Positions 34,532-43,706 of a DNA stretch of 45,669 nucleotides are shown here, one piece after another (within the stretch, counting starts at the first letter, position 1; every line of letters begins with the position of its first letter). A model generated the notes under the pieces. That model did not search any database. It saw nothing but the letters and a program-made list of their open reading frames with translations, and was not told the DNA's origin. A program made the translations under genes and the position numbers. Source of the stretch: Bradyrhizobium sp. AT1 (GTDB lineage: Bacteria > Pseudomonadota > Alphaproteobacteria > Rhizobiales > Xanthobacteraceae); the NCBI RefSeq assembly GCF_001590795.1, contig NZ_JXDL01000001.1, forward strand, positions 3,047,502 to 3,093,170, written 5' to 3'.

Positions 34532-36256
34532 TCAGACAGCGGTCTTCGCGTCAGCCGGCGCCGCCATCGCCCCCACCGCCAGATGCCGTCCCGCGATATA
34601 CCCGAACGTCAGGGCCGGTCCCAGCATGATGCCAGGCGCCGGATAGTTGCCGTTCATGATCGAGCCCATGTCGTTGCCGCAGGCGTAGAGACCCGCGATC
34701 GGCGTGCCGTCCGTGCGCAGCACGCGGGCCTGGGCGTCGACCTTCATGCCGATCGCTGTGCCGAGATCGGCGGGATAGATCCGCATGGCGAAGAACGGCG
34801 CGCGAAGGACCGGCGCGACGCAGGGATTGGGCTTGTGGCTGATATCGCCGAGATGGCGCTGATAGATCGTGCTGCCGCGGCCGAATTCGGGATCGCGGCC
34901 CTCCTTCGCGCCCTCGTTGTAGCTCACAACCGTTGCCGTCAGCACGGAGGGCTTGATGCCGATCCTGGCTGCGAGCTGCGCGAGATCAGGCGCCGCGACC
35001 AACTCGCCACGCGCCACGTAACGCCGTACACCACGCGTCAACGGCTTGATGCGGCCGAGGCCGTAGGCCCACAGGAACGCACGGTCGCAAATCAAATAGA
35101 ACGGCGTGTCCGCTTTGCCATTGCCGTCGCGGAGCATGGCACGCACGAATTCGTGGTGCGACAGCGCCTCGTTGTCGAAGCGCCGCCCTGCCGCATTGAC
35201 GGCGATCACGCCGGGCTTGGCGCGGTCGGTCGCGATATGCGGGAATACGCCGCGGCTACCGTCAGTGCGGATGAACAGCGAGGCCGGCACCCAATAGGCC
35301 GGGCTAGTCGCGTCCGTATTGAGTGCGGCACCGGCTGTGGCCGCGAGCCGAAGTCCATCGCCTGTCACGGATGGGGCGGTCGCGGAGATAAAGCCGGCGC
35401 CGGCCGGGAAGAAGCGTTTGCGCAAGCTCGCATCGTGCGAAAAGCCGCCGGTCGCCAGCACCACGCCGCGGCGCGCTGCGATCTGCCGGTCGCGCGAGCC
35501 GTGCCGGATCACCACGCCGCTGACGCGGTTACCTTGCATCGAGAGATCCTCGACGTCGGCGCTGAACAGAATTTCAACCTGCCGCGCCAGCAGCGAGGCG
35601 TACAATCCCGCAGCGAGCGCGTTGCCGAGATGCAGCGACGTTCCGCGCGGGCTGCGCAGACGCTGCAATGCATATTCGGCAATCAGCCGCGCTGAGCGCA
35701 GGGTCGAGCGCAGCGATCTTCCCACCTTCCGCAGGTGCGGACTATCGAGACGACCGACCATCATCCCGCCGAACAGCGTGACCTCCGGCAGCGGCGGCCG
35801 CAATCGCGCCAAGGCAGCTCCCAGCCGCGTGCCATCGAACGCCACCGGCTCCAGCACACGGCCGCCGGACGTCGCGCCCAGCCGTTCCGGATAACAATCA
35901 GGACAGGCTTTCACCGGCTGAAGCCGCACCTCGGTGTTGGCTTCCAGCCAGGCGACGGCCTCTGGCCCGCGCGCGAGGAAGGCGGCGCGCAGGCCGGCAT
36001 TGGCGGGCTCGGGCACAGTGCTAGACAGATACTGCACGGCGTCCGCGACGCTGTCGGAGAGCCCCGCCTCCCTCATCCTGGCATTGGCGGGGATCCAGAC
36101 CATGCCGTCGGACCAGGCGGTGGTGCCGCCGACGAACGCGGTCTTCTCGATCACCAGCACGCGCAAGCCTTCAGCAGCGGCCACGGCCGCCGCCGTCATG
36201 CCGCCGGCACCGGCGCCGATGACAATGACGTCGTAGGTCTCGTGCGCCGGCATCAT
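34532..36256 (-). CDS. FAD-binding dehydrogenase (fumarate reductase/3-ketosteroid delta-1-dehydrogenase-like)
   Basis: 574-residue flavoprotein of the FAD_binding_2 family. N-terminal FAD motif IVIGAGAGGMTAAAVAAAEG with EKTAFVGGTTAWSDGMVW, the usual KstD-like opening. VLATGGF is at ~265-271. The C-terminal end GLYACGNDMGSIMNGNYPAPG and GPALTFGYIAGRHLA matches KstD-type dehydrogenases. Steroid-specific Tyr residues were not verified, so the substrate is open. Cytoplasmic. It is the last gene of a four-gene minus-strand run after the GMC oxidoreductase, small subunit and protease, with 59 bases from the protease gene. ATG ATG start; the first is annotated. Confidence 0.88.
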   Translation of the reverse strand: MMPAHETYDVIVIGAGAGGMTAAAVAAAEGLRVLVIEKTAFVGGTTAWSDGMVWIPANARMREAGLSDSVADAVQYLSSTVPEPANAGLRAAFLARGPEAVAWLEANTEVRLQPVKACPDCYPERLGATSGGRVLEPVAFDGTRLGAALARLRPPLPEVTLFGGMMVGRLDSPHLRKVGRSLRSTLRSARLIAEYALQRLRSPRGTSLHLGNALAAGLYASLLARQVEILFSADVEDLSMQGNRVSGVVIRHGSRDRQIAARRGVVLATGGFSHDASLRKRFFPAGAGFISATAPSVTGDGLRLAATAGAALNTDATSPAYWVPASLFIRTDGSRGVFPHIATDRAKPGVIAVNAAGRRFDNEALSHHEFVRAMLRDGNGKADTPFYLICDRAFLWAYGLGRIKPLTRGVRRYVARGELVAAPDLAQLAARIGIKPSVLTATVVSYNEGAKEGRDPEFGRGSTIYQRHLGDISHKPNPCVAPVLRAPFFAMRIYPADLGTAIGMKVDAQARVLRTDGTPIAGLYACGNDMGSIMNGNYPAPGIMLGPALTFGYIAGRHLAVGAMAAPADAKTAV

Positions 36257-36315
36257 GCGGCGAGGATCGGGAAGCGAGGCATGACACCGTCATACTCCGC
36301 CTCGACCATCGAGCG

Positions 36316-37335
36316 CTAGCGTTGCGGCTTGCGCTCGATCGGGTCGATGTCGATCGCCCGCAGCCGGCCCAGCCGCAGCACGTCCATGGCGATCCGCCGG
36401 CCGATCCGGTCGCGGTCGAGCACGCGGATCAGATCGTCGACGCCGTTGATCTCGACGCCGTCGAGCCGGATCACGACGTCGCCGGGGAGCAGGCCCGCCT
36501 TCGCCGCCGGGCCATCCGGCTCGATCTGCGCCAGCAGCGCGCCCATCTTGTTTTCGATGCCGGCCAGCACCGCGTGACGTCGCGGGATCGGCGCGGTCTG
36601 TCCGGCAACGCCGATATAGGCGCGGCGGACATAGCCGTGACGGATGATCTCCGCCAGCACGAATTGCGCGGTGTTGCTGGCGACTGCAAAGCAGATGCCT
36701 TGCGCGCCGTTGATAATGGCGGTGTTGATGCCGATCACCTCGGCATGCGAGGACACCAGCGGGCCGCCAGAATTGCCGGGGTTGAGCGCGGCATCGGTCT
36801 GGATCACGTCCTCGATGGTGCGCCCGCTGACCGAGCGGATCGAGCGGCCGAGCGCCGAGATCACGCCGGCGGTGACGGTCGATTCGAAACCGAGCGGATT
36901 GCCGATCGCGATCACCAGCTGGCCGCGACGCAACGTCTTGGAGTTGCCGAGCGCAGCATAAGGCAGATGGCGCACGCCGTTGGCGCGCAGCAGCGCCAGA
37001 TCCGTGTCGGGATCGACGCCGAGCACCTGTGCATCGCCGACATGGCCCTCGACGTCGCGCAGCCGGATCTCCTTGGACGTGCCGACCACGTGGCTGTTGG
37101 TGAGCACGAGGCCATCAGGCGAGATCACGATGCCCGAGCCGAGCCCGCCGCGCTCGCGTCTATCAGGCACCTTGGGCCCGGTCTCGACCCGCACGACCGC
37201 GGGGCCGACGCGGTCGGTCACGTCGATCACGGCATTGGAATAGGCGTCCAGCAGCGCTCCGTCATCGACCGGAGCAGCCGCCGCCGTTCGCGATGACGGC
37301 GCGTCATCGGCGATATCTGAGGTGAAGTCCAGCAT
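36316..37335 (-). CDS. S1C (HtrA/DegP-like) serine protease with one PDZ domain
   Basis: 339-residue trypsin-like protease. The triad is complete: TNSHVV (His ~82), DTDLALL (Asp ~112) and NPGNSGGP (Ser ~189). One PDZ domain covers ~250-335 (GLLPGDVVIRLDGVEI). Typical DegP and DegS have a signal peptide or membrane anchor; here the ~45 N-terminal residues are hydrophilic, so the enzyme appears cytoplasmic unless the start is misjudged. AAGGA precedes the ATG. Located between oxidoreductase genes, 81 bases after the small subunit gene. Confidence 0.9.
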   Translation of the reverse strand: MLDFTSDIADDAPSSRTAAAAPVDDGALLDAYSNAVIDVTDRVGPAVVRVETGPKVPDRRERGGLGSGIVISPDGLVLTNSHVVGTSKEIRLRDVEGHVGDAQVLGVDPDTDLALLRANGVRHLPYAALGNSKTLRRGQLVIAIGNPLGFESTVTAGVISALGRSIRSVSGRTIEDVIQTDAALNPGNSGGPLVSSHAEVIGINTAIINGAQGICFAVASNTAQFVLAEIIRHGYVRRAYIGVAGQTAPIPRRHAVLAGIENKMGALLAQIEPDGPAAKAGLLPGDVVIRLDGVEINGVDDLIRVLDRDRIGRRIAMDVLRLGRLRAIDIDPIERKPQR

Positions 37336-37416
37336 GGCAAGAGTCCTTGAAGGCTCACACAGATGGTGGCCTGCTCCCTGCCGCGCAAGATGCGCAGGGC
37401 TGGACTGCCCAGATGG

Positions 37417-37866
37417 CTAGGGCGCTCGCCTCAGGCTAACGGGTCTCGCCCTGACCGGGTCGAGCAACGACCAGTCGCCGTCCGGAAGCACATGGCCCTT
37501 GGGGAACGGCGCGCGCAGCTCGAGCCCGAGCGAGCGCAGCACGCGATCGTCGCGGTAGTAGCATTGCAGCACCACGCGGACGAGCGTCGCGGCCGGCGCG
37601 TCGCCGTGCTTGCGGAACTCTTGCGCGACGCTGTCGCGGGCCTCGGGCGTAAGGTCGGCGAGCGGCATTCCCGCAAGCCGCGCCAGATGATCCAGCGCAG
37701 CCGTCATTGGTTTCGTGTCACGGCCGAGCGTCGCCAGGATGTCGGCCTGGATCGCGGGATCGTCGGCACCGGGCACCTTGTATTCGTCGCTGGCGGGAAT
37801 GATCATCGCCGCAATGACGCGGAGATCATCGCGCTGCCGCGGCGTGAGTTGATTGTCTGCGGACAT
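37417..37866 (-). CDS. Gluconate 2-dehydrogenase subunit 3-like protein
   Basis: 149-residue small-subunit family protein (LTPRQRDDLRVIAAMIIPASDEYKVPGADDP opening region typical of the family, here without the usual Tat leader). Such subunits stabilise a GMC flavoprotein. It starts 7 bases after the GMC stop, so the two are surely co-transcribed. The cytochrome c subunit of true gluconate dehydrogenases is not nearby, so the electron acceptor is unclear. Confidence 0.82.
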   Translation of the reverse strand: MSADNQLTPRQRDDLRVIAAMIIPASDEYKVPGADDPAIQADILATLGRDTKPMTAALDHLARLAGMPLADLTPEARDSVAQEFRKHGDAPAATLVRVVLQCYYRDDRVLRSLGLELRAPFPKGHVLPDGDWSLLDPVRARPVSLRRAP

Positions 37867-37873
37867 GACGGCC

Positions 37874-39472
37874 TCAATCGAACAAATTAGCCAGGCGCTG
37901 CTTCATCTGGTCGGCGATGTAGAGCGCGAGGGCCTGGATGGTGGAGGTCGGGTTCACGCCGCCTGATGTGACAAAGATGCTACCGTCGACAATGAAGAGA
38001 TTCTTCACATCGTGCGTGCGGCCCCATTCGTTCACGACCGAGCGCTCGGGATCGGTGCCCATCCGCGCAGTGCCGAGCAGGTGCCAGCCGCCCCACGGGA
38101 TTGGCGAGTTGACGCAGATGTCGGTCGCCCCGGCCGTCTCGAGAATCTCCCGCCCGCGGGCCAGCGCATGCGCCATCATCTTCCGGCTGTTCTCGCTGAG
38201 CTTGTAGTCGATCTTCGGCGCGGGAATGCCGTGGCTATCCCTGAGCACGGGATCGAGCGTGACCTGATTGTGCTCCTCCGGCAGATCCTCGCAGATCGCG
38301 GAAAATCCGAGACGGTGGCCGTTCAGCTTGCGGAAGACGCGGTGGTGATCCTCACCCCAGGGCAGAATGCCCTTCTGCTCGCTGATGACGGCCTCGAACA
38401 CCGGCCCCGCCCCGCGCACGAACTGCACGCCATAGCCGCGCACGAAGCCGCGCGACAGGTCGGTGTCGTACCACTCCTTGCTCCAGAGGCAGGTCGGCGG
38501 CGCGCGGTTGCTATCCGTCGGCTCTTTTACATAACCGTAGATTTGCGCATAGGGGTGGAACATCAAATTCTTGCCGACGAGGCCGGACGAATTGGCAAGC
38601 CCGTTCGGGAAGCGCGAGGACGCCGAGTTCAGCAGCAGCCGCGGCGTGCCGACGCCGTTGCAGGCGATGATGACGACATGCGCCGGCTGAAACTGCTCGA
38701 CGCCATCCTTGTCGTAATAGACCACGCCCGAAGCCATGCCGTTCTCGTCGGTCGTGATCTCGCGGACCCGGCAATGGGTGCGCAGTTCGACACCGGCTCG
38801 GATCGCATGCGGCCAATAGGTGATGTCGGTCGACGACTTCGCGCCCTGCGCGCAGGCCGGCGTGCAATGGCCGAGATTGATGCAGCGCGCGCGGCCCTCG
38901 TAGTCCATCGTCGCGACCGTCGTGTCCGACGGCCACCAGTGCCAGCCGAGCTTGTTCATGGCCTTGCCGATGATGGCGCCGGACAGGCCGAGCGGCTGCT
39001 GTGGCATCGGCGGATGCGTCAGCGGTGAGAGCGGATCCCCTGAAAGGCCTGAGGTGCCCATCATGCGGTCGTTCTCTTCGAAAAACGGGGTCAGCGCGTC
39101 GTAGTCGATCGGCCAGTCGTCGGCGACGCCGTCGAGCGTCTTCACCTTGAAATCGGAGGGATGCAGCCGCGGCCAATGCGCGGTGTACATCACGGTCGAG
39201 CCGCCGACCGCGTTATAGTTCACGACCTTGATCGGCGAATTGTCGTCATTGATCGGATAGTCCTCGGGCCGGCCGCGGACATTCGGACTCGACGACCACT
39301 CGCCGAAGAACTTGGCCTCCCAATCCCGGCCCGTGCTCGGATATTCCGCCGGGTTCATCCAGCCGCCCTGCTCCAGGCAGAGGATGTGCATCTTGGTCTC
39401 GGCCAGCGACCACGCCACCGCAGCGCCTGATGCGCCGGCGCCGATGATCAGGACGTCCACGGGCTCTTTCAT
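37874..39472 (-). CDS. GMC-family FAD oxidoreductase
   Basis: 532-residue glucose-methanol-choline type oxidoreductase oxidising an alcohol or sugar. FAD motif LIIGAGASGAAVAWSLAE (~7-24), GGSTVMYTAHWPRL (~85-98), and a Cys-bearing loop (CINLGHCTPACAQGAKSS) as in gluconate/fructose dehydrogenase-type members. Active-site His in GGWHLLGTARMG (~470) and Asn/His-position residue in GGVNPTSTIQALA near the C-terminus. The frame is open to 39826, but ATG 39472 has GGAGGAAAAGG upstream and starts at the FAD motif. The small subunit gene follows at once. Cytoplasmic by sequence; substrate unknown. Confidence 0.9.
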   Translation of the reverse strand: MKEPVDVLIIGAGASGAAVAWSLAETKMHILCLEQGGWMNPAEYPSTGRDWEAKFFGEWSSSPNVRGRPEDYPINDDNSPIKVVNYNAVGGSTVMYTAHWPRLHPSDFKVKTLDGVADDWPIDYDALTPFFEENDRMMGTSGLSGDPLSPLTHPPMPQQPLGLSGAIIGKAMNKLGWHWWPSDTTVATMDYEGRARCINLGHCTPACAQGAKSSTDITYWPHAIRAGVELRTHCRVREITTDENGMASGVVYYDKDGVEQFQPAHVVIIACNGVGTPRLLLNSASSRFPNGLANSSGLVGKNLMFHPYAQIYGYVKEPTDSNRAPPTCLWSKEWYDTDLSRGFVRGYGVQFVRGAGPVFEAVISEQKGILPWGEDHHRVFRKLNGHRLGFSAICEDLPEEHNQVTLDPVLRDSHGIPAPKIDYKLSENSRKMMAHALARGREILETAGATDICVNSPIPWGGWHLLGTARMGTDPERSVVNEWGRTHDVKNLFIVDGSIFVTSGGVNPTSTIQALALYIADQMKQRLANLFD

Positions 39473-39671
39473 CGCAACCTTTTCCTCCGCCCTCGCCGCT
39501 TCTCGGGCGATTCGGCCTGCACGGTTCGCAAGCCGGCGAACGATAGGATCAGAGCGGGCGGGGAGTAAAGCCGCGAGGCCGGAATGTCGCACCTCGCAGG
39601 ATGCAGACCATTGGTATCGCCACATCCGGGTGCTAGGAACAGGCGACCGAGCCAATCGATAGCGAGACCGT

Positions 39672-40460
39672 ATGTCCTTCCGAAATGTTTTTGCCGCCGC
39701 CCGCGCTTTTGCGCTCGTTGGGTTTTTCGCTTTGTCCGGATTCCTGGCGTCCTCCGAGCCGGCTTCCGCGCTGACCGGCGCCGCGACGGTCCGCGACGGC
39801 AACTCCATCCAGCTTGGCGACGTCACCTACCGGCTCGACGGCGTCGACGCGCCCGAGCTCGACCAGGTCTGTATCGACGATCACGCCGACCCCTGGACCT
39901 GCGGTATCGAGGCGCGCGACCAGCTGGCCAAGCTGATCAACAAGCGCTCCGTGCGCTGCGACGATGTCGGGCCGGAGAAGAGCTTTGGCAAGCGGCACCG
40001 CGCCATCTGCACCGCCGAGGGCGACAAGGCGAGCTTGAACGAGCAACTGGTCAAGCTCGGTTTTGCCGTGGCGCGGGAGCCGATCAAGGCGAACGTCAAG
40101 CCGGCGGCGGGCGAAGCCAAGACCGCCTCGGCCGGCATCTGGAAGGGTTGCTTTGTTGCACCGCAAGACTTCCGCAACGGCAAGAAGGACGGCGCCCTCC
40201 TAGGCGCAGCCTGCCGCCAGGACCGCGACAAGGAAATCCGCGCGGTACTGTTCCCGGACGAGCTGACGATGCCGCCGAGCTGCAGCATCAAGGGCAAGCT
40301 CGCGGTGCGTGCCCGCGTCACCGGCAATATCGGCATCTATCATCTGCGGGGCTGCCCGAGCTACCCGGCGACCACCAAGCCGGACCGCTGGTTCTGCTCG
40401 GAGGACGACGCCCAGGCGGCCGGCTTTCGCAAGGCCTACAACTGCCGCCGCCCGAAGTGA
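39672..40460 (+). CDS. Secreted SNase-like (thermonuclease-fold) protein
   Basis: 262 residues with a signal peptide (~1-33, cleavage near ASA). An SNase-like domain follows: [25 protein letters not shown]. Compared with staphylococcal nuclease, the Arg (YRL), Asp (GVD) and Glu (APEL) positions are kept, but the first calcium ligand Asp of DGDT is Asn (DGNS) and the Thr after the second Asp is Ala. A third of the protein beyond ~170 is Cys-rich and unassigned. Catalysis is therefore uncertain. Divergent from the GMC gene. Upstream, GGAAC-N16-CGAT is one base off the EcfG consensus. Confidence 0.82.
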   Translation: MSFRNVFAAARAFALVGFFALSGFLASSEPASALTGAATVRDGNSIQLGDVTYRLDGVDAPELDQVCIDDHADPWTCGIEARDQLAKLINKRSVRCDDVGPEKSFGKRHRAICTAEGDKASLNEQLVKLGFAVAREPIKANVKPAAGEAKTASAGIWKGCFVAPQDFRNGKKDGALLGAACRQDRDKEIRAVLFPDELTMPPSCSIKGKLAVRARVTGNIGIYHLRGCPSYPATTKPDRWFCSEDDAQAAGFRKAYNCRRPK

Positions 40461-40551
40461 ACATAGCCGTTCACGCACCCGTGAGTGGTAGTCCTGGTCC
40501 GTATTGATCCGGAATTGAACAAAGTCGAAAGTTGCTGCATCTCTATGCGTA

Positions 40552-40565
40552 CGCAAGCGCTTGCG
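40552..40565. promoter_or_regulatory. Perfect 14-bp palindrome CGCAAGCGCTTGCG
   Basis: Perfectly symmetric with a CG centre. LacI/GalR-family operators often have the core GCAAGCGCTTGC, so this may be such an operator; alternatively it is simply the first stem of the candidate small RNA. Confidence 0.35.
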
Positions 40566-40633
40566 CGGGCGTTTCCTTGGCAGACGATCCTCCTCGGATT
40601 GTCCTTGCTTGGGCGTTTCCTCCCTAGACTTGG

Positions 40634-40666
40634 GCCGCTTGTCACCACAAGCGGCTCTTCTTTTTT
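40634..40666 (+). terminator. Strong Rho-independent terminator, plus strand
   Basis: GCCGCTTGT at 40634-40642 and ACAAGCGGC at 40647-40655 form a perfect 9-bp stem with loop CACC, followed by TCTTCTTTTTT. The T-run is on the plus strand only, so it does not serve the convergent cyo operon equally well. Confidence 0.85.
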
Positions 40667-40681
40667 GGGCAGGTCTTTATC

Positions 40682-41068
40682 TCACTGCATCCGCATGATC
40701 TGGTCCATCGGCGGCATGTTGGCGTTCAGATTCGCCATGATCCAGACTGTGCCGCCGACCACGAGAAACACCACCATCAATCCGAAGGCCAGCGCCAGCA
40801 CGTTGTTGGTGTTATCAGGGCCTGTGGTGATGTGCAGGAAGAACACCAGGTGCACCCCCATCTGCGCGATGGCGAGCACGATCAGCGCGACAGGGATCGA
40901 CGGCTGCCAGACCAGATCGGTGCCGGCGATGAAGAACGACGTCGCGGTGAGCAGGAGCGCCAGCACAAGGCCAACGACGTAGCCGAGGATGCGGGCACCG
41001 ACACTGTGTTGCTCTTCGTCACCCGGCGCGAGATCGTGCCCGGCCGGCATATGCGTCTGATCGCTCAT
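40682..41068 (-). CDS. cyoD: Cytochrome bo3 ubiquinol oxidase subunit IV
   Basis: 128-residue small subunit with three membrane segments (~27-47, ~55-77, ~88-110); MGVHLVFFLHI is a CyoD hallmark. It helps assemble the copper-haem centre of the oxidase. The ATG overlaps the cyoC stop (ATGA), so translation is coupled. The frame is open further upstream but belongs to the cyoC region. Confidence 0.93.
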   Translation of the reverse strand: MSDQTHMPAGHDLAPGDEEQHSVGARILGYVVGLVLALLLTATSFFIAGTDLVWQPSIPVALIVLAIAQMGVHLVFFLHITTGPDNTNNVLALAFGLMVVFLVVGGTVWIMANLNANMPPMDQIMRMQ

Positions 41069-41706
41069 GCGCCACTCCCAAGCAGATAGACAACTGAGAA
41101 CACTCCGACCCAGACGATATCGAGCGCATGCCAGAACAGCGCAAAGCACATCATCCGGCGCAGGACATCGGCGCGAAAACCCTTGGCGAACACCTGGGCC
41201 ATCATGGTGAGCAGCCACAAGACGCCGGCGGAGACATGCAGGCCGTGGCAGCCGACCAGCGAGAAGAACGCGGTCAGGAACGCGCTGCGGGACGGGCCGT
41301 AGCCGCGCGCGACGAGATCGGCGAACTCGCGGAACTCGATGGCGAGGAATATCAGCCCGAGCACGCAGGTCACGGTCATGCCGAGATAGAACCAGAACCG
41401 GTTGCGCATATCGGCGGCGATGCTGGCCATGCCGCAGGTGAAGCTCGACAGCAGCAGGCAGACCGTCTCGATCGCGACATTCCTCTGCTCGAAAATCTCC
41501 GAGCCCTTCGGGCCGTCCGCGGTCTGACCGGACAGCACCGCATAGGCCGCGAAGAAGCAGGAGAACATCACGATGTCCGAGAGCAGGAATATCCAGAAGC
41601 CGTAGGCGGTCACGATCCGCTTCGATGCGGGTCCGGGATGTTCGACCACGAGCCCGATATGATGGGGATCGGCGTGCGCCTGGCTTGCGGTTGCGGTCAT
41701 CGTCAT
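41065..41706 (-). CDS. cyoC: Cytochrome bo3 ubiquinol oxidase subunit III
   Basis: 213-residue subunit with five membrane segments. KRIVTAYGFWIFLLSDIVMFSCFFAAYAVL near the start (shown in part: FWIFLLSDIVMF) and the FFSLVGCHGLHVSAGVLWLL segment are typical of haem-copper oxidase subunit III. The ATG overlaps the cyoB stop by one base. It stabilises subunit I in the inner membrane. Confidence 0.95.
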   Translation of the reverse strand: MTMTATASQAHADPHHIGLVVEHPGPASKRIVTAYGFWIFLLSDIVMFSCFFAAYAVLSGQTADGPKGSEIFEQRNVAIETVCLLLSSFTCGMASIAADMRNRFWFYLGMTVTCVLGLIFLAIEFREFADLVARGYGPSRSAFLTAFFSLVGCHGLHVSAGVLWLLTMMAQVFAKGFRADVLRRMMCFALFWHALDIVWVGVFSVVYLLGSGA

Positions 41707-43706
41707 CAGGCCGTCCCCGCCATGCTGACGAGGCTGCGACGTTCCTCGAGATTGACGCGGTCGATCGCTGCGACCTCCTCGGCCGGAATGACGTATTCGT
41801 CATGGTCGCGCCAGGCGAACACGACGAAGGTCGCCCATGCGCCGAGGCCGCCCAGAATCACCATCCACCAGATATGCCAGATCAGCGCAAAGCCCATGAT
41901 GGTGGCGAAGAACGCGCAGACGAAGCCGGTCGGGGAATTCCTGGGCATCTCGATGTCCCGATATTCCGGCCCGTCGCGTTCGAGCGATTGCTGCTGAGCT
42001 TGGACCTTCATGTCCCAATAGGCGTCCTCGCCGCGCACATCCGGATTGAAGGCAAAATTGAACACGGGCGGGGGCGACGAGGTCGCCCATTCCAGCGAGC
42101 GACCGTCCCAGGGATCGCCAGTGCGGTCGCGCAGCGTCTCGCGATTGCGGATGCTGACCACGAGCTGCACGATCTGGCAGATCACGCCGATCGTCAGCAC
42201 GGCCATGCCGACGGCCGCAACGATCATCCAGGGCCGCCACGCGGCGACATCATAATGCTGCATCCGTCGCGTCATGCCGAGCATGCCGGCGACGTAGAGC
42301 GGAATGAAGGTGATGAAGAAGCCGAGGAAGGTGAACCAGAACCCGGCCTTGCCCCAGCGCTCGTCGAGTCGGAAGCCAAACGCCTTCGGGAACCAATATT
42401 CGTAACCTGCGAAGGCGCCGAACAGCACGCCGCCGATGATGACGTTGTGGAAATGCGCGACCAGGAACATGCTGTTGTGAAGCATGAAGTCGGCCGGCGG
42501 CACCGCGAGCAGCACGCCCGTCAATCCGCCGATGATGAACGTGACCATGAAGCCGATCGACCACAGCATCGGCGTCGCAAAGCGGATGCGACCGCCATAC
42601 ATCGTGAACAGCCAGTTGTAGATCTTCACGCCTGTCGGTATCGCGATGATCATGCTTGCGATGCCGAAGATGGCGTTGACGTTGGGGCCTGCCCCCATCG
42701 TGAAGAAATGATGCAGCCAGACCATGAAGGAGACGACACAGATGGCCATGGTCGCGAGCACCATCGAACGATAGCCGAACAGCGCCTTGCCGGAAAACGT
42801 CGAAACCACCTCGGAGAAGATGCCGAAGGCCGGCAGCACCAGGATGTAGACCTCCGGATGCCCCCAGGCCCAGATCAAGTTCATGAACATCATGACGTTG
42901 CCGCCGGCCTCGTTGGTGAAGAAGTGGAAGCCGAGATAGCGGTCGAGCAGGAGCATCGCGAGCGTGGCGGTGAGGATCGGGAACGCCGCGACGATGAGGA
43001 GGTTGGAGGCCAGCGTGGTCCAGCAGAACATCGGCATGCGCAGATAGTTCATGCCCTTGGTGCGCAGCTTCAGGACCGTGGTGACGAGATTGATCCCGGC
43101 CACCAGCGTGCCGACGCCGGAGATCTGCAGCGACCAGGCGTAGTAATCGACGCCGACACCCGGTGAATAGGACAATCCCGACAGCGGCGGAAAGGCGAGC
43201 CAGCCGGTGCGCGCGAATTCGCCGATGACGAGCGAGAGATTGACCAGCAGCGCGCCGGTCGCAGTCAGCCAGAACCCGACCGAATTGAGCGTCGGGAACG
43301 CGACGTCGCGCACGCCGAGCTGGAGCGGCACGATGAGGTTCATCAGCCCGATCACGAACGGCATCGCCACGAAAAAGATCATGATGGTGCCGTGCGCCGA
43401 GAAGATCTGGTTGTAGTGCTCCGGCGGCAGATAGCCCTGCGACTGATAGGCGATGGCCTGCTGAATCCGCATCATGATGGCGTCGCTCCCGCCGCGCAGC
43501 AGCATGACCGACGCCAGCAGGATGTACATCACGCCGATCCGCTTGTGATCGACGCTGGTGATCCATTCATGCCAGAGATAGGGCAGATGTCCCTTCACCA
43601 CGACCCAGATCAGCACCGCGAGGATCGCGACCAGCACCACCGCGCCGGCGATGAGCGGAATCGGCTGGTCGAACGGGATGGCCGACCAATCGAGCTTACC
43701 GAGCAT
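41706..43706 (-). CDS. cyoB: Cytochrome bo3 ubiquinol oxidase subunit I
   Basis: 666-residue catalytic subunit with about 15 membrane segments. It reduces oxygen to water with electrons from ubiquinol and pumps protons. Present are the low-spin haem His in FSAHGTIMIFFV, WAWGHPEVYILVLPAFG carrying the CuB His and cross-linked Tyr, the two adjacent CuB His in WLHHFFTMG, and HFHNVIIGG with the haem ligands. The frame extends to 43736, but ATG 43706 has GGAGG six bases upstream and gives the normal family length. It overlaps the end of cyoA by 11 bases. Confidence 0.96.
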   Translation of the reverse strand: MLGKLDWSAIPFDQPIPLIAGAVVLVAILAVLIWVVVKGHLPYLWHEWITSVDHKRIGVMYILLASVMLLRGGSDAIMMRIQQAIAYQSQGYLPPEHYNQIFSAHGTIMIFFVAMPFVIGLMNLIVPLQLGVRDVAFPTLNSVGFWLTATGALLVNLSLVIGEFARTGWLAFPPLSGLSYSPGVGVDYYAWSLQISGVGTLVAGINLVTTVLKLRTKGMNYLRMPMFCWTTLASNLLIVAAFPILTATLAMLLLDRYLGFHFFTNEAGGNVMMFMNLIWAWGHPEVYILVLPAFGIFSEVVSTFSGKALFGYRSMVLATMAICVVSFMVWLHHFFTMGAGPNVNAIFGIASMIIAIPTGVKIYNWLFTMYGGRIRFATPMLWSIGFMVTFIIGGLTGVLLAVPPADFMLHNSMFLVAHFHNVIIGGVLFGAFAGYEYWFPKAFGFRLDERWGKAGFWFTFLGFFITFIPLYVAGMLGMTRRMQHYDVAAWRPWMIVAAVGMAVLTIGVICQIVQLVVSIRNRETLRDRTGDPWDGRSLEWATSSPPPVFNFAFNPDVRGEDAYWDMKVQAQQQSLERDGPEYRDIEMPRNSPTGFVCAFFATIMGFALIWHIWWMVILGGLGAWATFVVFAWRDHDEYVIPAEEVAAIDRVNLEERRSLVSMAGTA

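Larger units (their letters stand above)
40552..40666 (+). ncRNA. Candidate trans-acting small RNA with anti-Shine-Dalgarno motifs
   Basis: Between the SNase-like gene and cyoD the plus strand shows three structured parts: a GC palindrome (40552-40565), a hairpin GACGATCC-TCCTC-GGATTGTC (40583-40603) with an anti-SD loop, and a strong terminator (40634-40666). An unpaired TTTCCTCCC lies between the last two. An 11-base direct repeat GGGCGTTTCCT occurs at 40567-40577 and 40611-40621. Pyrimidine CCUCC motifs in loops characterise alphaproteobacterial sRNAs such as the alpha-r14/cuckoo group. The 5' end is not fixed. It could instead be the 3' untranslated region of the upstream gene. Confidence 0.5.

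Noticed and set aside
33458..35695. 745-codon plus-strand frame across the end of the indolepyruvate enzyme and the KstD-like gene
   Set aside because: It is a shadow of two well-supported genes and of the repeat between them.
39636..39660. EcfG-like promoter before the SNase-like gene (GGAAC-N16-CGAT)
   Set aside because: The -10 element differs by one base from CGTT and is not convincing without start-site data.
40485..40982. Plus-strand open frame over the small RNA region and cyoD
   Set aside because: The first part matches the structured non-coding region and the rest is antisense to cyoD; no recognisable protein.
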